From contig NZ_JALPRR010000001.1 of NCBI RefSeq assembly GCF_023630205.1, forward strand, positions 434,001-498,000: 64,000 nucleotides of DNA, in the 5' to 3' direction. This DNA is from Pontibacter ruber (lineage in GTDB: Bacteria; Bacteroidota; Bacteroidia; Cytophagales; Hymenobacteraceae). This document shows, one piece after another, positions 34,439 through 42,823 of the stretch (its first letter is position 1; each line of letters starts with the position of its first letter). Below the pieces are notes generated by a model. It saw only the letters and a list, made by a program, of their open reading frames with translations. It searched no databases and was not told the DNA's origin. The position numbers were made by a program, and so were the translations under genes.

Positions 34439-35902
34439 TTAGTCCATATCCAGCTTCATGTCTGGAGTATTCATCTCGAAGCCAACCCTTCTGTTTCGGG
34501 CTCTTGCTGATGCTGTTCTGGATTTAGACAGACGAGTGTTCACTTTTACAAGTGGCTGTGTCTCGCCATAACCTTTCGTTACCAGACGGTCAGGGTTCTG
34601 AACACCGCGCTCTACCAGGTAATCTTTTACAGCCTGCGCTCTGCGCTCAGACAGTGCCTGGTTGTACTCTTCAGAACCGATGTGGTCAGCGTGGCCTTTG
34701 ATCAGCAGAACGTGGTCAGGATATTTCTCCAGGGCAACCACGATGCTGTCAAGCAGTTGCTGGTAACCTTGCTGCACACGTGCCTGGTCAAACTCGAAGC
34801 GAACTTTTTCTTCCATCAGTTTCAGCGTCTGTGCGTCCAGTTCAGGGCAACCACCTTTGTCAGCAGGGCCTGCAGAGTTAGGGCAGATATCCACGTCGTC
34901 ACCTACACCGTCGCCGTCAGAGTCAGTGGCGCAACCATCCGGACCTACTTTCTGGCCAGCCGGAGTGTCAGGGCACTTATCGTTTGCGTCAGCTACACCG
35001 TCGCCGTCAGCGTCAGGGCAACCTTGTGTGGCAGCAGTACCAGCCTGATCAGGGCACTGATCGTCTTTGTCGGCTATACCGTCGCTATCGCGGTCAGGGC
35101 ATCCACCCAGGTTAGCAACACCCGCTTCGCCAGGGCATTCGTCCTGGTAATCAGCAACACCGTCGCCGTCTGTATCAACAGGGCAACCTTCTTTGTCCAC
35201 CTGCACGCCTGATGGAGTGTCAGGGCATTTGTCTCTTCTGTCCGGCACACCGTCAGCGTCCGTGTCTTTTGCCTTTCCTAAGTTAAAGCCAAGACCAATG
35301 TTGTGCATCAGGAATTTATCGTTGTCGTCGTCATCGAAACGGGCATCGATCTTATCCTGGCCCTGGAAAATATAACCAGTCTGAATGAAGGCGCTGATGG
35401 CATCTGAGAAGCGGAAACGTAAACCTGCGCCGCCCATACCTACACCAGTAGCAAAGCTGTTCCGGAACGAGTTACCATCTGCAGCACCATCTGACTTTGC
35501 AAACATGGCACCACCGGCAGCAAACAGGTATGGCCCGATAAAGGCATCCTCTTTCAGGATATTGCCATACATCTTCAGACGCACGTTTAACATTACAGTA
35601 CCCAGCCTGGAGTCGAAGTTGTTCTGGTCATCAACTCTGGCTTCAGTGCTACCATATGTTCCATGCAAGCCTATATCAAAAGAAGGGCTCAGGTAGCGGT
35701 TCAACCCAATTCCGCCGCCCCACTCCAGTCGGTTGCTTTCCCAGAGCTGGTCTTCCATTTCACCTTTATACTGCAAGGCACTTCCGTATATCTGGAGGTT
35801 TGTCTTTTGATCAGCACTTTGCGCAAGTAGATCTGTACTTGCAGACATCATAAATACAGTCGCGAGTGCTGCTGTACTTAGTTTTGTTAGTGTTTTTCGC
35901 AT
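34439..35902 (-). CDS. OmpA-family outer membrane protein with thrombospondin type-3 repeats
   Basis: 487 residues. A signal peptide (about 1-27, ending LLAQ) comes first, then an eight-strand-type barrel region (about 30-215). Five calcium-binding TSP3 repeats follow (about 216-345, DTDGDGVADYQDECPG pattern). The OmpA peptidoglycan-binding domain is at about 360-475, with LLIKGHADHIGSEEYNQALSERRA-like sequence (first 20 residues decisive) and conserved Asp/Arg. It links the outer membrane to the cell wall. The promoter at 35971-36001 is exact consensus, and the gene lacks any TATACTT word, consistent with high expression and strict codon choice. Monocistronic. Confidence 0.95.
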   Translation of the reverse strand: MRKTLTKLSTAALATVFMMSASTDLLAQSADQKTNLQIYGSALQYKGEMEDQLWESNRLEWGGGIGLNRYLSPSFDIGLHGTYGSTEARVDDQNNFDSRLGTVMLNVRLKMYGNILKEDAFIGPYLFAAGGAMFAKSDGAADGNSFRNSFATGVGMGGAGLRFRFSDAISAFIQTGYIFQGQDKIDARFDDDDNDKFLMHNIGLGFNLGKAKDTDADGVPDRRDKCPDTPSGVQVDKEGCPVDTDGDGVADYQDECPGEAGVANLGGCPDRDSDGIADKDDQCPDQAGTAATQGCPDADGDGVADANDKCPDTPAGQKVGPDGCATDSDGDGVGDDVDICPNSAGPADKGGCPELDAQTLKLMEEKVRFEFDQARVQQGYQQLLDSIVVALEKYPDHVLLIKGHADHIGSEEYNQALSERRAQAVKDYLVERGVQNPDRLVTKGYGETQPLVKVNTRLSKSRTASARARNRRVGFEMNTPDMKLDMD

Positions 35903-35970
35903 AGTTCTATTGATAGTATATTTTGATATGTCAATACGTACATATTTCAGCTAAGTTTTTTGCACGCCCA

Positions 35971-36001
35971 CAAATGTATCCAAAAGTGTGGGCACAACAA
36001 A
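35971..36001 (-). promoter_or_regulatory. Promoter of the ompA-like gene
   Basis: On the minus strand: TTTG (36001-35998), 19 bases, TACATTTG (35978-35971). Predicted leader about 60 bases. Confidence 0.75.
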
Positions 36002-36247
36002 TTTGACTTAGTGCTGGGGAGGGCAAAAAAAGGAGAGGTGTAAAATCTAATCATACGCAAAAACCTGATAACTTTTCATCATACATACATTCTTATTACA
36101 TCCTATCTTGTTACAGCTTAATAACATAAAATGTTATGTTTTTCTGCAAAACCGGCTGCTTGTTTATTAAAAACTGTATGCATTTGGCAAGGTTTTAAAC
36201 ATCCATTTTTTTTTACTGGAGGCACTTATAAATTTAGGAAGCAGTAC

Positions 36248-36281
36248 AAAAAAGGCTGTCGGTTTTACCAACAGCCTCCTT
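36248..36281 (-). terminator. Terminator of pepP
   Basis: AGGCTGT (36253-36259) pairs with ACAGCCT (36271-36277); on the minus strand the stem is followed by a T-run. Confidence 0.75.
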
Positions 36282-36309
36282 AATCCTGAGCATTAGTGCA
36301 AAATACGGG

Positions 36310-37599
36310 TTAGCGTTTCATCAGGCTTTCGATGTCAGCGGCCTCCAGCGGAATATCTTTCATCAGGTCCTGCGGCCCGCTTCTTGTTACCAAAATATCG
36401 TTCTCCAGCCTGATGCCTATTCCCTCTTCGCGGATGTAAATTCCGGGCTCACAGGTAAACACCATCCCCTCTTCAAAGGGACGGTACTTGCTGCCCACGT
36501 CGTGCACATCCAGCCCCAGAAAATGCGAGGTGCCGTGCATAAAATATTTTTTATAAAGCGGTTTTGCCGGATCCTGGTTACGCACATCACCTTCGTTCAG
36601 AAGCCCCAGCCGGATAAGCTCGTTTTCCATCACGGTGCCCACAAAGGCATGGTACTGGTCCAGGGTATTGCCGGGCACCAGCATCTGGGTGGCAGCTTTC
36701 ATCACACGCAGCACCGATTCGTACACATCGCGTTGCCTGTCGGTAAATTTGCCGTTTACGGGCACGGTGCGGGTAAGGTCAGAGGCGTAGTTGGCGTATT
36801 CCGCGCCAAAGTCCATCAGTACCAGGTCGCCGTCCTTACACTCCTGGTTGTTGTCTACATAGTGCAGGATACAGGCATTGGCCCCCGATGCAATGATCGA
36901 GCTATAGGCAGGCCCACGGGAGCGGTTGCGTAAAAACTCGTGGTACAGCTCCGCCTCGATCTCATACTCCATCACACCCGGTTTGATAAAGCCAAGCAAC
37001 CTGCGGAAGCCGAGCTCGGTAATGTGACAGGCCTTTTTGATCAGCGCAATTTCGATATCGGACTTGATTGCCCGCAGGTAGTGCATGATGGGTGCGCTGC
37101 GCTCATACTTGTGCAGCGGATACGTTTCCTTGCACCACTTGATAAAGCGGGCATCACGGGTTTCTACTTCCACCACGGCCCGCAGGTGCTCGTTGCTGTT
37201 CAAGTACACATGCTCGGCCTCCATCATCAGCGAGTTCAGCACCTGCTTAAACTCGTGCAGCCAGAAGATGGTCTTAATTCCGCTCACTTCCTGTGCCTGC
37301 TGCTTTGTTAGTTTGTAGCCTTCCCAGGTCAGGATCTGCTCGTTGGTTTCGCGCAGGAACAAAATCTCCTGCATGCGCTGGTCACGTGCATCCGGGAAAA
37401 GTATGACAATACTCTCTTCCTGGTCGATGCCTGTCAAGTAGAACAAGTCGTTGTTCTGGCGAAAGGCCATCGTGCCATCGGCATTGGTCGGCATGATGTC
37501 GTTGGAGTGAAAGATGGCAATGGAAGAAGGCTTGAGCTGTTTCCGGAAGTTGTGGCGGTTGTGAATGAAGAGCTCCTGGCTGATGGGCAGATATCTCAT
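36310..37599 (-). CDS. pepP: Xaa-Pro aminopeptidase (M24B)
   Basis: 429 residues, normal for PepP. An N-terminal AMP_N domain (FRKQLKPSSIAIFHSND, RQNNDLFYLTGIDQEES) precedes the pita-bread catalytic domain. The metal ligands appear in VLMDFGAEYANYASDLTRT (two Asp), HGTSHFLGLDVHDVG (His), FTCEPGIYI (Glu) and IGIRLENDILV (Glu). The enzyme removes N-terminal residues preceding proline. It lies downstream of, and in the same direction as, the second GT9 gene (135-base gap). Confidence 0.95.
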   Translation of the reverse strand: MRYLPISQELFIHNRHNFRKQLKPSSIAIFHSNDIMPTNADGTMAFRQNNDLFYLTGIDQEESIVILFPDARDQRMQEILFLRETNEQILTWEGYKLTKQQAQEVSGIKTIFWLHEFKQVLNSLMMEAEHVYLNSNEHLRAVVEVETRDARFIKWCKETYPLHKYERSAPIMHYLRAIKSDIEIALIKKACHITELGFRRLLGFIKPGVMEYEIEAELYHEFLRNRSRGPAYSSIIASGANACILHYVDNNQECKDGDLVLMDFGAEYANYASDLTRTVPVNGKFTDRQRDVYESVLRVMKAATQMLVPGNTLDQYHAFVGTVMENELIRLGLLNEGDVRNQDPAKPLYKKYFMHGTSHFLGLDVHDVGSKYRPFEEGMVFTCEPGIYIREEGIGIRLENDILVTRSGPQDLMKDIPLEAADIESLMKR

Positions 37600-37733
37600 G
37601 GTTTTATTCTTGTATGGGTTGAAATGCGAAGCACCATACTTAAAAAGTACAGGCTTACTAAGATAAGAATAATTCTGAAGTATAGACTTGAACAGACCTA
37701 AAGCATGAAGCAGGTATCCGATAAAGTATACTT

Positions 37734-38741
37734 CTATACCGCCTGTTGCCCTGCCACATCAAGCACGTGCAGCAACTGCTCATTGCGGATGTCGCGTGCA
37801 CATTTGAAATGCCCTTCCGGACAGGCTTTGTACCCATGCAAACCGCAAGGGCGGCAGTAAAGCGGCTCCTCTTTTTCCACTACCTGTGCAAAATCTGCCA
37901 GCGGGCCAAAACCAAACTTAGGGACGGTAGAGCAGTAAATAGCGCAGGTAGGTGCGTTCAGCGCAGAGGCCAGGTGCATCGGGCCGGAGTCGTTTACATA
38001 ATTAAGAACGGCATCCTGCATCAGCGCCGCCGACTGCAACAGGTTCAGCTGCCCGCACAGGTTCTCCACACGTGTATTTACACTTTGTGCTATGATCCGG
38101 TCGCAGTGCTCCTTATCGGCAGGCGAGCCCAGCAGGTATACTTTATACTTTGAGTCTATACTATTAATAAGCGTCACCCACTGCTCCAGCGGGTACTGCT
38201 TGGTAAACCACACCGAAGTGGGCGCCATGCAGATAAAAGGCTCTCCTTGCAGGGGCTGTACTTTAGCAAAATCCTGCTCTGACGGGTACAGCCGAGGCTT
38301 TGCCGGCTGCTTATCGGTAAGCGATTCGATCAGCAGGTGGTTGCGCTCCACCTCGTGTGTGCCCGACTCCACATCGTGGGGGTAACGGCGGGTGAAAAAG
38401 CGGGAGAATGGATTTTTATCGAACCCTACCGTTTGGCAGGCGCCTGACAGAGCAGTAAGTACACCCGTGGCGCCAAAGCGCTGCAGGTTTACCACCAAGT
38501 CATACTTCTCCTGACGTATCTGGTTCAGCAAGTTAAGCAGACTTTTATACTTGCCTTCCTGCTTGTTCCAGATCAGCACCTGGCGCAGCAGCGGGTGCCC
38601 TTTCAGCAGCGATTCGTTTCCTTTGCGCAGCAAAAAGTCCAGCTGTGCGTCCGGGTAAAAAGCATGCAGTTTCTCCACAAGGCCTGTTGCCAGCACCACA
38701 TCTCCCAGGAAAGCCGTCTGTATAATCAGTATTTTTTTCAT
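37734..38741 (-). CDS. Glycosyltransferase family 9 (heptosyltransferase-like), copy 2
   Basis: 335 residues. ILIIQTAFLGDVVLATGLVE, DLVVNLQRFGATGVL and YVNDSGPMHLASALNAPTC are GT9 landmarks. The C-terminal CRPCGLHGYKACPEGHFKC resembles the Cys-rich tail of the first GT9 copy (25501-26484), suggesting two related transferases of one LPS core or lipooligosaccharide pathway. No other LPS sugar gene is adjacent. Confidence 0.92.
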   Translation of the reverse strand: MKKILIIQTAFLGDVVLATGLVEKLHAFYPDAQLDFLLRKGNESLLKGHPLLRQVLIWNKQEGKYKSLLNLLNQIRQEKYDLVVNLQRFGATGVLTALSGACQTVGFDKNPFSRFFTRRYPHDVESGTHEVERNHLLIESLTDKQPAKPRLYPSEQDFAKVQPLQGEPFICMAPTSVWFTKQYPLEQWVTLINSIDSKYKVYLLGSPADKEHCDRIIAQSVNTRVENLCGQLNLLQSAALMQDAVLNYVNDSGPMHLASALNAPTCAIYCSTVPKFGFGPLADFAQVVEKEEPLYCRPCGLHGYKACPEGHFKCARDIRNEQLLHVLDVAGQQAV

Positions 38742-39069
38742 GCCTTGTAGCTGCGCCCGGCAAAGTTACGTTATTGCACCGAATTATAAAGGCACAAGCA
38801 CATCGAGAGCCCACTTACAGGAAGCGTGTCCGGGTTTGTTTACGGAAAAGTATAGATATTTTTTTCTTCTTATACTTTAGGCAATTAGATTAGCGGTTCT
38901 GAATATACTTTTATAGCGATTTGCACATTCTGTTTATCGCTGCCGGAAGTATAAACGTACCGGGCAAACGGGATTTGCAAAATCTGTATGCCTCCACTGC
39001 GTTGTTAGCCCATAAATTTGAAGTACAAAAAGTAAATTTTAAAATAGCATACCATCAGCTGCCACCATT
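38742..39069. other. Spacer between divergent GT9 and lipoprotein genes
   Basis: No gene. Contains four TATACTT/AAGTATA words (about 38849, 38873, 38904, 38948) and a TAAATTTG box at 39013. Confidence 0.6.
39013..39020 (+). promoter_or_regulatory. Candidate -7 box for the lipoprotein gene at 39070
   Basis: TAAATTTG, 49 bases before the ATG; -33 not seen at 19 bases. Confidence 0.4.
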
Positions 39070-39831
39070 ATGAATATGAAAACATCTTTACCCTTGCTTA
39101 AAAGTATAGCCTTGCTCTTTTCGCTGATGATGACAGGTTGTGTTTCTACCTACATGCCCAACGTGCCCAACGTGCCGATGTTCACCCAGAAAGGAGAACT
39201 GAGCGCCGCTGGCCATATCACACCAAAAGGCAACATCACGTTTAACACGGCTTATGCTGTTTCAGACCATGTGGGGGTGATGGTGAACGGCTCTATGCTC
39301 AACAGCGAACGTAAAAAGCGTGATTTCAAGCATAACCTTATAGAGGCTGCAGGTGGCTATTTTACCACCTTCGGGCCCAGCCAGAACCGGATATTGGAGA
39401 TATATGGTGGTATTGGCACCGGCAGCAGCGAACGCGTTGAAAAGGAGGAGAATGAGAAAGGTGTGCTGACCTACGATCGACGTGAAGCGGAATTCAACAA
39501 GTATTTTGTGCAGGTTAATTTTACCTCCAAGAAAAAGAAATCGCTGCGTTTGCTCGGCAACGAGTTTCCGCTGAACTACGGTACTGCCCTACGTGCCAGC
39601 TACATCAACATGAACGAGTATACTTTGAACGGTGTGGAACAGCCAACAGAAGCCAATATTTTTCTGGAGCCTATCTTTTATACCCGCCTGGCCCTTAGCC
39701 CATCGGTGCAACTGCAGTACACCAGTGGCTCTAACTTCGGCCTCAAAAACAACAAGACCCTCACAGCCGGTTACTCGGTATTCTCCCTTGGATTTGTAAT
39801 CAACGTAGGCGGCCGCCGGCTGGCCAGGTAG
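39070..39831 (+). CDS. Outer-membrane-type lipoprotein of unknown function
   Basis: 253 residues (an ATG two codons later is equally possible). The lipoprotein signal ends LMMTGC (Cys about residue 24). It is followed by VPNVPNVPMFTQKGELSAAG, a motif I associate with a small group of Bacteroidota barrel-like lipoproteins. Many amphipathic strands and a C-terminal aromatic strand (YSVFSLGFVINVGGRRLAR) suggest a small beta-barrel, as in outer membrane beta-barrel domains. No partner gene is evident; a repeat island follows. Confidence 0.8.
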   Translation: MNMKTSLPLLKSIALLFSLMMTGCVSTYMPNVPNVPMFTQKGELSAAGHITPKGNITFNTAYAVSDHVGVMVNGSMLNSERKKRDFKHNLIEAAGGYFTTFGPSQNRILEIYGGIGTGSSERVEKEENEKGVLTYDRREAEFNKYFVQVNFTSKKKKSLRLLGNEFPLNYGTALRASYINMNEYTLNGVEQPTEANIFLEPIFYTRLALSPSVQLQYTSGSNFGLKNNKTLTAGYSVFSLGFVINVGGRRLAR

Positions 39832-39872
39832 TTTATTGAGTTCTGAGTCACGAGTTCTGAGTTCTGAGTTTG
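39831..39872 (+). repeat. Single left tract, family F
   Basis: GAGTTCTGAGTCACGAGTTC iteration starting at the stop codon of the lipoprotein gene; related to 20748-20790. Confidence 0.6.
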
Positions 39873-39913
39873 TTCGCTGCCCAGGCTTGTACTTACTTTA
39901 CCTCACCCCGGCC

Positions 39914-40310
39914 CTCTCCTAAAAACAGGAGTGGGAGTTTCACAATTACTACTTCTTATGTCATCTCGACGATAGGAGAGATCCGGTATGGGCAAAGTAT
40001 AAACCTACCCTTCACAATAGCTAGGGCAATACGTTCTAAAATTTCTGGCGCGAATCTCCAGATTCGTGACTTAGGATGGTGTTGATTCTCTGACACAACT
40101 GGCCTGAAGGGGCAGGAAATAGCAATGATGATCTGTTGTTCGGGCAATGTATAAACCCACCCCAACCCCTCCCAAGAGGGGATTTGGCCTTTGGTATAGG
40201 TGAAGTTATACTTTCACAATTGATATGGTCACCATCCCTGCCCCCTCCTTAATTAAGGGAGAGCTTATACTTAACTATTTTGCTGTCATCTCGACGTGGG
40301 AGAGATCTGA
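39914..40310. repeat. Composite dispersed repeat, copy 2
   Basis: CTCCTAAAAACAGGAG-like block (39914-39940), a CCCCTC-ccaa-GAGGGG hairpin (40166-40181), a CCCCCTCCTT block (40241) and two GTCATCTCGACG units. Block order matches 20885-21037. Confidence 0.6.
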
Positions 40311-40498
40311 ATTAGCAGGAGATAACACTCACTCCTCAACCCCTTTAAATAGAAACTGGCTGTTGCCATACTTCCTATTTATACTTCCTTCTAAAAGCGG
40401 CAAACAAATGCCTGTGGCTTCCTGTTAAAGAGCATAAACCTGATCAGGGCAAGACAAACAACCCTTGTACTGCTAGATCAATTCTGGTACTTTTTCCG

Positions 40499-40506
40499 TA
40501 CCTTTG
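40499..40506 (+). promoter_or_regulatory. Candidate -7 box for the M16 peptidase gene
   Basis: TACCTTTG, 19 bases before the ATG at 40526. Confidence 0.45.
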
Positions 40507-40525
40507 CAGGCTAATTTGAGACTGA

Positions 40526-41758
40526 ATGCTTGATTATCATATCCATACATTACCGAACGGCATCCGCATCGTTCACAAACAAGTAACACATACCAAGATC
40601 GCGCACAGCGGCTTCATCATGGACATCGGGAGCCGTGACGAGCTGTCTGACGAGCTGGGGCTGGCGCACTTCTGGGAGCACATGGCTTTCAAGGGTACTG
40701 CCAAGCGCAAATCTTTCCACATTATTAACAGCCTGGAGTCGGTGGGTGGCGAACTGAATGCCTACACCACCAAGGAGAAGATCTGTTTCTATAGCTCCGT
40801 GCTGGACAAACATTTCGAACGCTCGTTTGAGCTGCTGACAGATATTACCTTCCGCTCCATTTTCCCGGAGAAAGAGATCGAGAAAGAGCGCGGCGTTATC
40901 CTGGAGGAGATGGCCATGTACCTGGACACGCCGGAAGAAGCCATTGTTGATGAGTTTGACGCCGTGATATACCCCAACCATCCGCTGGGCAACAACATCC
41001 TGGGCACCAAAGAAAGTGTTTCCGGTTTTCAGAAACAGAATTTCCTGAACTTTATAGACCGGAACCTGAGCACTGATGCACTCGTGTTCTGCTCTGTCAG
41101 CAACCTTTCTTTTGATAAGGTGGTAAAGCTGGCGGAAAAGTTTCTGGCGGGCATCCCGACAATCAGCAAAAAGCTCGACCGCGTGCCGGTTAGCAACTAC
41201 AAGCCACAGATCATCACCATAGAGAAACCTATTTCGCAGGCACACTGCGTGTTGGGCGCACCGGCTTATGCCCTGGCCGATGAGCGCCGCATTCCGTTCT
41301 TTATGCTGGTAAACCTGCTGGGCGGCCCCGGTATGAACTCCCGCTTGAACCTGGCCGTGCGCGAAAAATATGGTTTGGTATACACCATTGACGCCAACTA
41401 CGCCACCTACATCGACACCGGCCTGCTCACCATATACTTTGGCACCGAGAAAAAGCAGCTGAAGCGCACTACCTCGCTGGTACTGAAGGAGCTGAAAAAG
41501 CTGCGCGAAAAGCCGCTTGGCTCGCTGCAACTGCACACGGCCAAAGAGCAACTGATGGGCCAGCTGGCCATGGCCGAAGAAAGCAACATCGGGCTGATGA
41601 TGATGATGGGCAAAAGTATACTGGACCTCGATAAAGTAGAATCGCTGAACGAGATCTTTGACAAGATCAAAAGTATAACTGCCGGCGAACTGGTAGATAT
41701 CGCCAACGACGTGCTGCGCGAAGAGCAACTCAGCTTCCTGAATTATGTTCCGGCCTAA
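40526..41758 (+). CDS. M16-family zinc peptidase
   Basis: 410 residues. The inverted zinc motif is HFWEH (48-52) and the third ligand is Glu126/127 in VILEEMAMYLD, at the expected 75-residue spacing. A C-terminal M16_C domain follows (LGGPGMNSRLNLAVREKYGLVYTID). Single-chain enzymes of this size act as dimers and degrade peptides; they resemble processing-peptidase-like proteins. There is no signal peptide, so it is cytoplasmic. It contains several TATACTT words. The O-methyltransferase gene follows after a hybrid repeat tract. Confidence 0.94.
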   Translation: MLDYHIHTLPNGIRIVHKQVTHTKIAHSGFIMDIGSRDELSDELGLAHFWEHMAFKGTAKRKSFHIINSLESVGGELNAYTTKEKICFYSSVLDKHFERSFELLTDITFRSIFPEKEIEKERGVILEEMAMYLDTPEEAIVDEFDAVIYPNHPLGNNILGTKESVSGFQKQNFLNFIDRNLSTDALVFCSVSNLSFDKVVKLAEKFLAGIPTISKKLDRVPVSNYKPQIITIEKPISQAHCVLGAPAYALADERRIPFFMLVNLLGGPGMNSRLNLAVREKYGLVYTIDANYATYIDTGLLTIYFGTEKKQLKRTTSLVLKELKKLREKPLGSLQLHTAKEQLMGQLAMAEESNIGLMMMMGKSILDLDKVESLNEIFDKIKSITAGELVDIANDVLREEQLSFLNYVPA

Positions 41759-41764
41759 GCCGGA

Positions 41765-41842
41765 ATTATGAGTTAGAAATTATGAATTATGAATGGTGGG
41801 GCATTTTCACTTCTCCACATTTCCAAATCTCCAAATCTGAAC
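41765..41842. repeat. Hybrid tract: family A left half joined to family B right half
   Basis: GAGTTAGAAATTATGAATTATGAATG-like left tract, a short GTGGGGCATTTT spacer, then CACATTTCCAAATCTCCAAA. No terminator between; the halves are not complementary. Confidence 0.6.
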
Positions 41843-41843
41843 T

Positions 41844-42488
41844 ATGGAATTCTTAGACGAGGACCTGCAACGGTATGCTGAGGAGCATACTTCACCGGAA
41901 TCGGCGCTGCTGCAGCGCCTGAACCGCCAGACGCACCTGAACGTGATGAAGCCACGCATGCTCTCCGGGCACCTGCAGGGGCGTTTGCTGTCGATGTTCT
42001 CACACATGATCCAACCTAAGCAGATACTGGAGATCGGCACGTATACCGGCTACTCGGCTCTTTGCCTGGCGGAAGGCCTGCAACCCGGCGGCACCCTCCA
42101 CACCATCGATAAAAACGAGGAATTGGAGGATATGGTGCGCAATTACATAACTGAAGCCGGCCTGCAGGAAAGTATAAAACTCTACATCGGCAACGCCCTT
42201 GACATCATCCCCACCATCGATGCCACATTTGATCTGGTGTTTATCGATGCCGACAAGATCAACTACGCCACCTACTATGATATGGTGTTCGACCGCGTGG
42301 CAAGCGGCGGCTACATCATCGCCGATAACGTGTTGTGGAGCGGCAAAGTGCTGGAGAAGTACCGCAAAAAGCTCGACGAAGACACGGCTGCCCTGCTCGC
42401 CTTCAACAAAAAGGTGCAGGATGATGACCGGGTTGAGAACATCCTCCTTTCCGTCCGCGATGGCCTGATGGTGGCACGCAAACTATAA
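41844..42488 (+). CDS. O-methyltransferase (COMT/CCoAOMT-like)
   Basis: 214 residues, class I SAM fold. Motif I is ILEIGTYTGYSALCLAEGL, the metal/active-site motif VFIDADKINYATYYD, and YIIADNVLWSGKV the conserved DNxLWxG. The family methylates catechol-type hydroxyls with Mg; physiological substrates in bacteria are mostly unknown. A terminator follows 10 bases after the stop. The preceding M16 peptidase is unrelated in function, and a repeat tract lies between. Confidence 0.94.
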   Translation: MEFLDEDLQRYAEEHTSPESALLQRLNRQTHLNVMKPRMLSGHLQGRLLSMFSHMIQPKQILEIGTYTGYSALCLAEGLQPGGTLHTIDKNEELEDMVRNYITEAGLQESIKLYIGNALDIIPTIDATFDLVFIDADKINYATYYDMVFDRVASGGYIIADNVLWSGKVLEKYRKKLDEDTAALLAFNKKVQDDDRVENILLSVRDGLMVARKL

Positions 42489-42823
42489 AGCATCAAGGCG
42501 GCTAAGGATAATTTTATTAGCCGCTTTTGTTTTTATCCCCCTGCTGCACCACACACTGCGGAGCAAAACCAATTTTGCCTCGTTGGTTTTAGCATTATTA
42601 CGAGCGCCGCTCTATATAGCATACATCTATTGTTATTTTTTACTCGGAAAATTTCCCGAAAAGATCTGCGTTGTAAACTTTAGAATGCGGGGGAATTTCC
42701 GTTATTTTTGCAATGTGTTTTCTATATTCTGAACACGCTATATTTTAACTGTTTACCAATTCCTGTTTCAACAGACAGTAGAACCAGATCCAATAGTTTA
42801 GCCAAAGTACACCGATTACGTTT
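42489..42823. other. Spacer upstream of the lytic transglycosylase gene
   Basis: Contains the O-methyltransferase terminator and a TATTTTTG -7 box (42703-42710), leaving a leader of about 105 bases in which I see no hairpin of note. Confidence 0.6.
42495..42536 (+). terminator. Terminator after the O-methyltransferase gene
   Basis: GCGGCTAA (42498-42505) pairs with TTAGCCGC (42517-42524), then a T-rich tail. Confidence 0.8.

Larger units (their letters stand above)
35903..36309. other. Gene-free spacer upstream of the ompA-like gene
   Basis: Contains the ompA-like promoter and a long AT-rich leader/upstream region, then the pepP terminator at 36253-36277. No ORF or other structure seen. Confidence 0.7.
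39832..40525. other. 694-base gene-free repeat island
   Basis: Contains the family F tract, composite repeat copy 2, two TCATCTCGACG-gagagatc units (39961 and 40286) and several CCCCTCC hairpins. Short reading frames at 39870-40085 and 40225-40428 look fortuitous. Confidence 0.65.

Noticed and set aside
39870..40428. Two short plus-strand frames in the repeat island
   Set aside because: They translate dispersed repeats (CCCCTCC and TCTCGACG blocks) and show no protein-like composition.
40550..41728. 392-codon minus-strand open frame
   Set aside because: Antisense of the M16 peptidase gene with its intact zinc motif.
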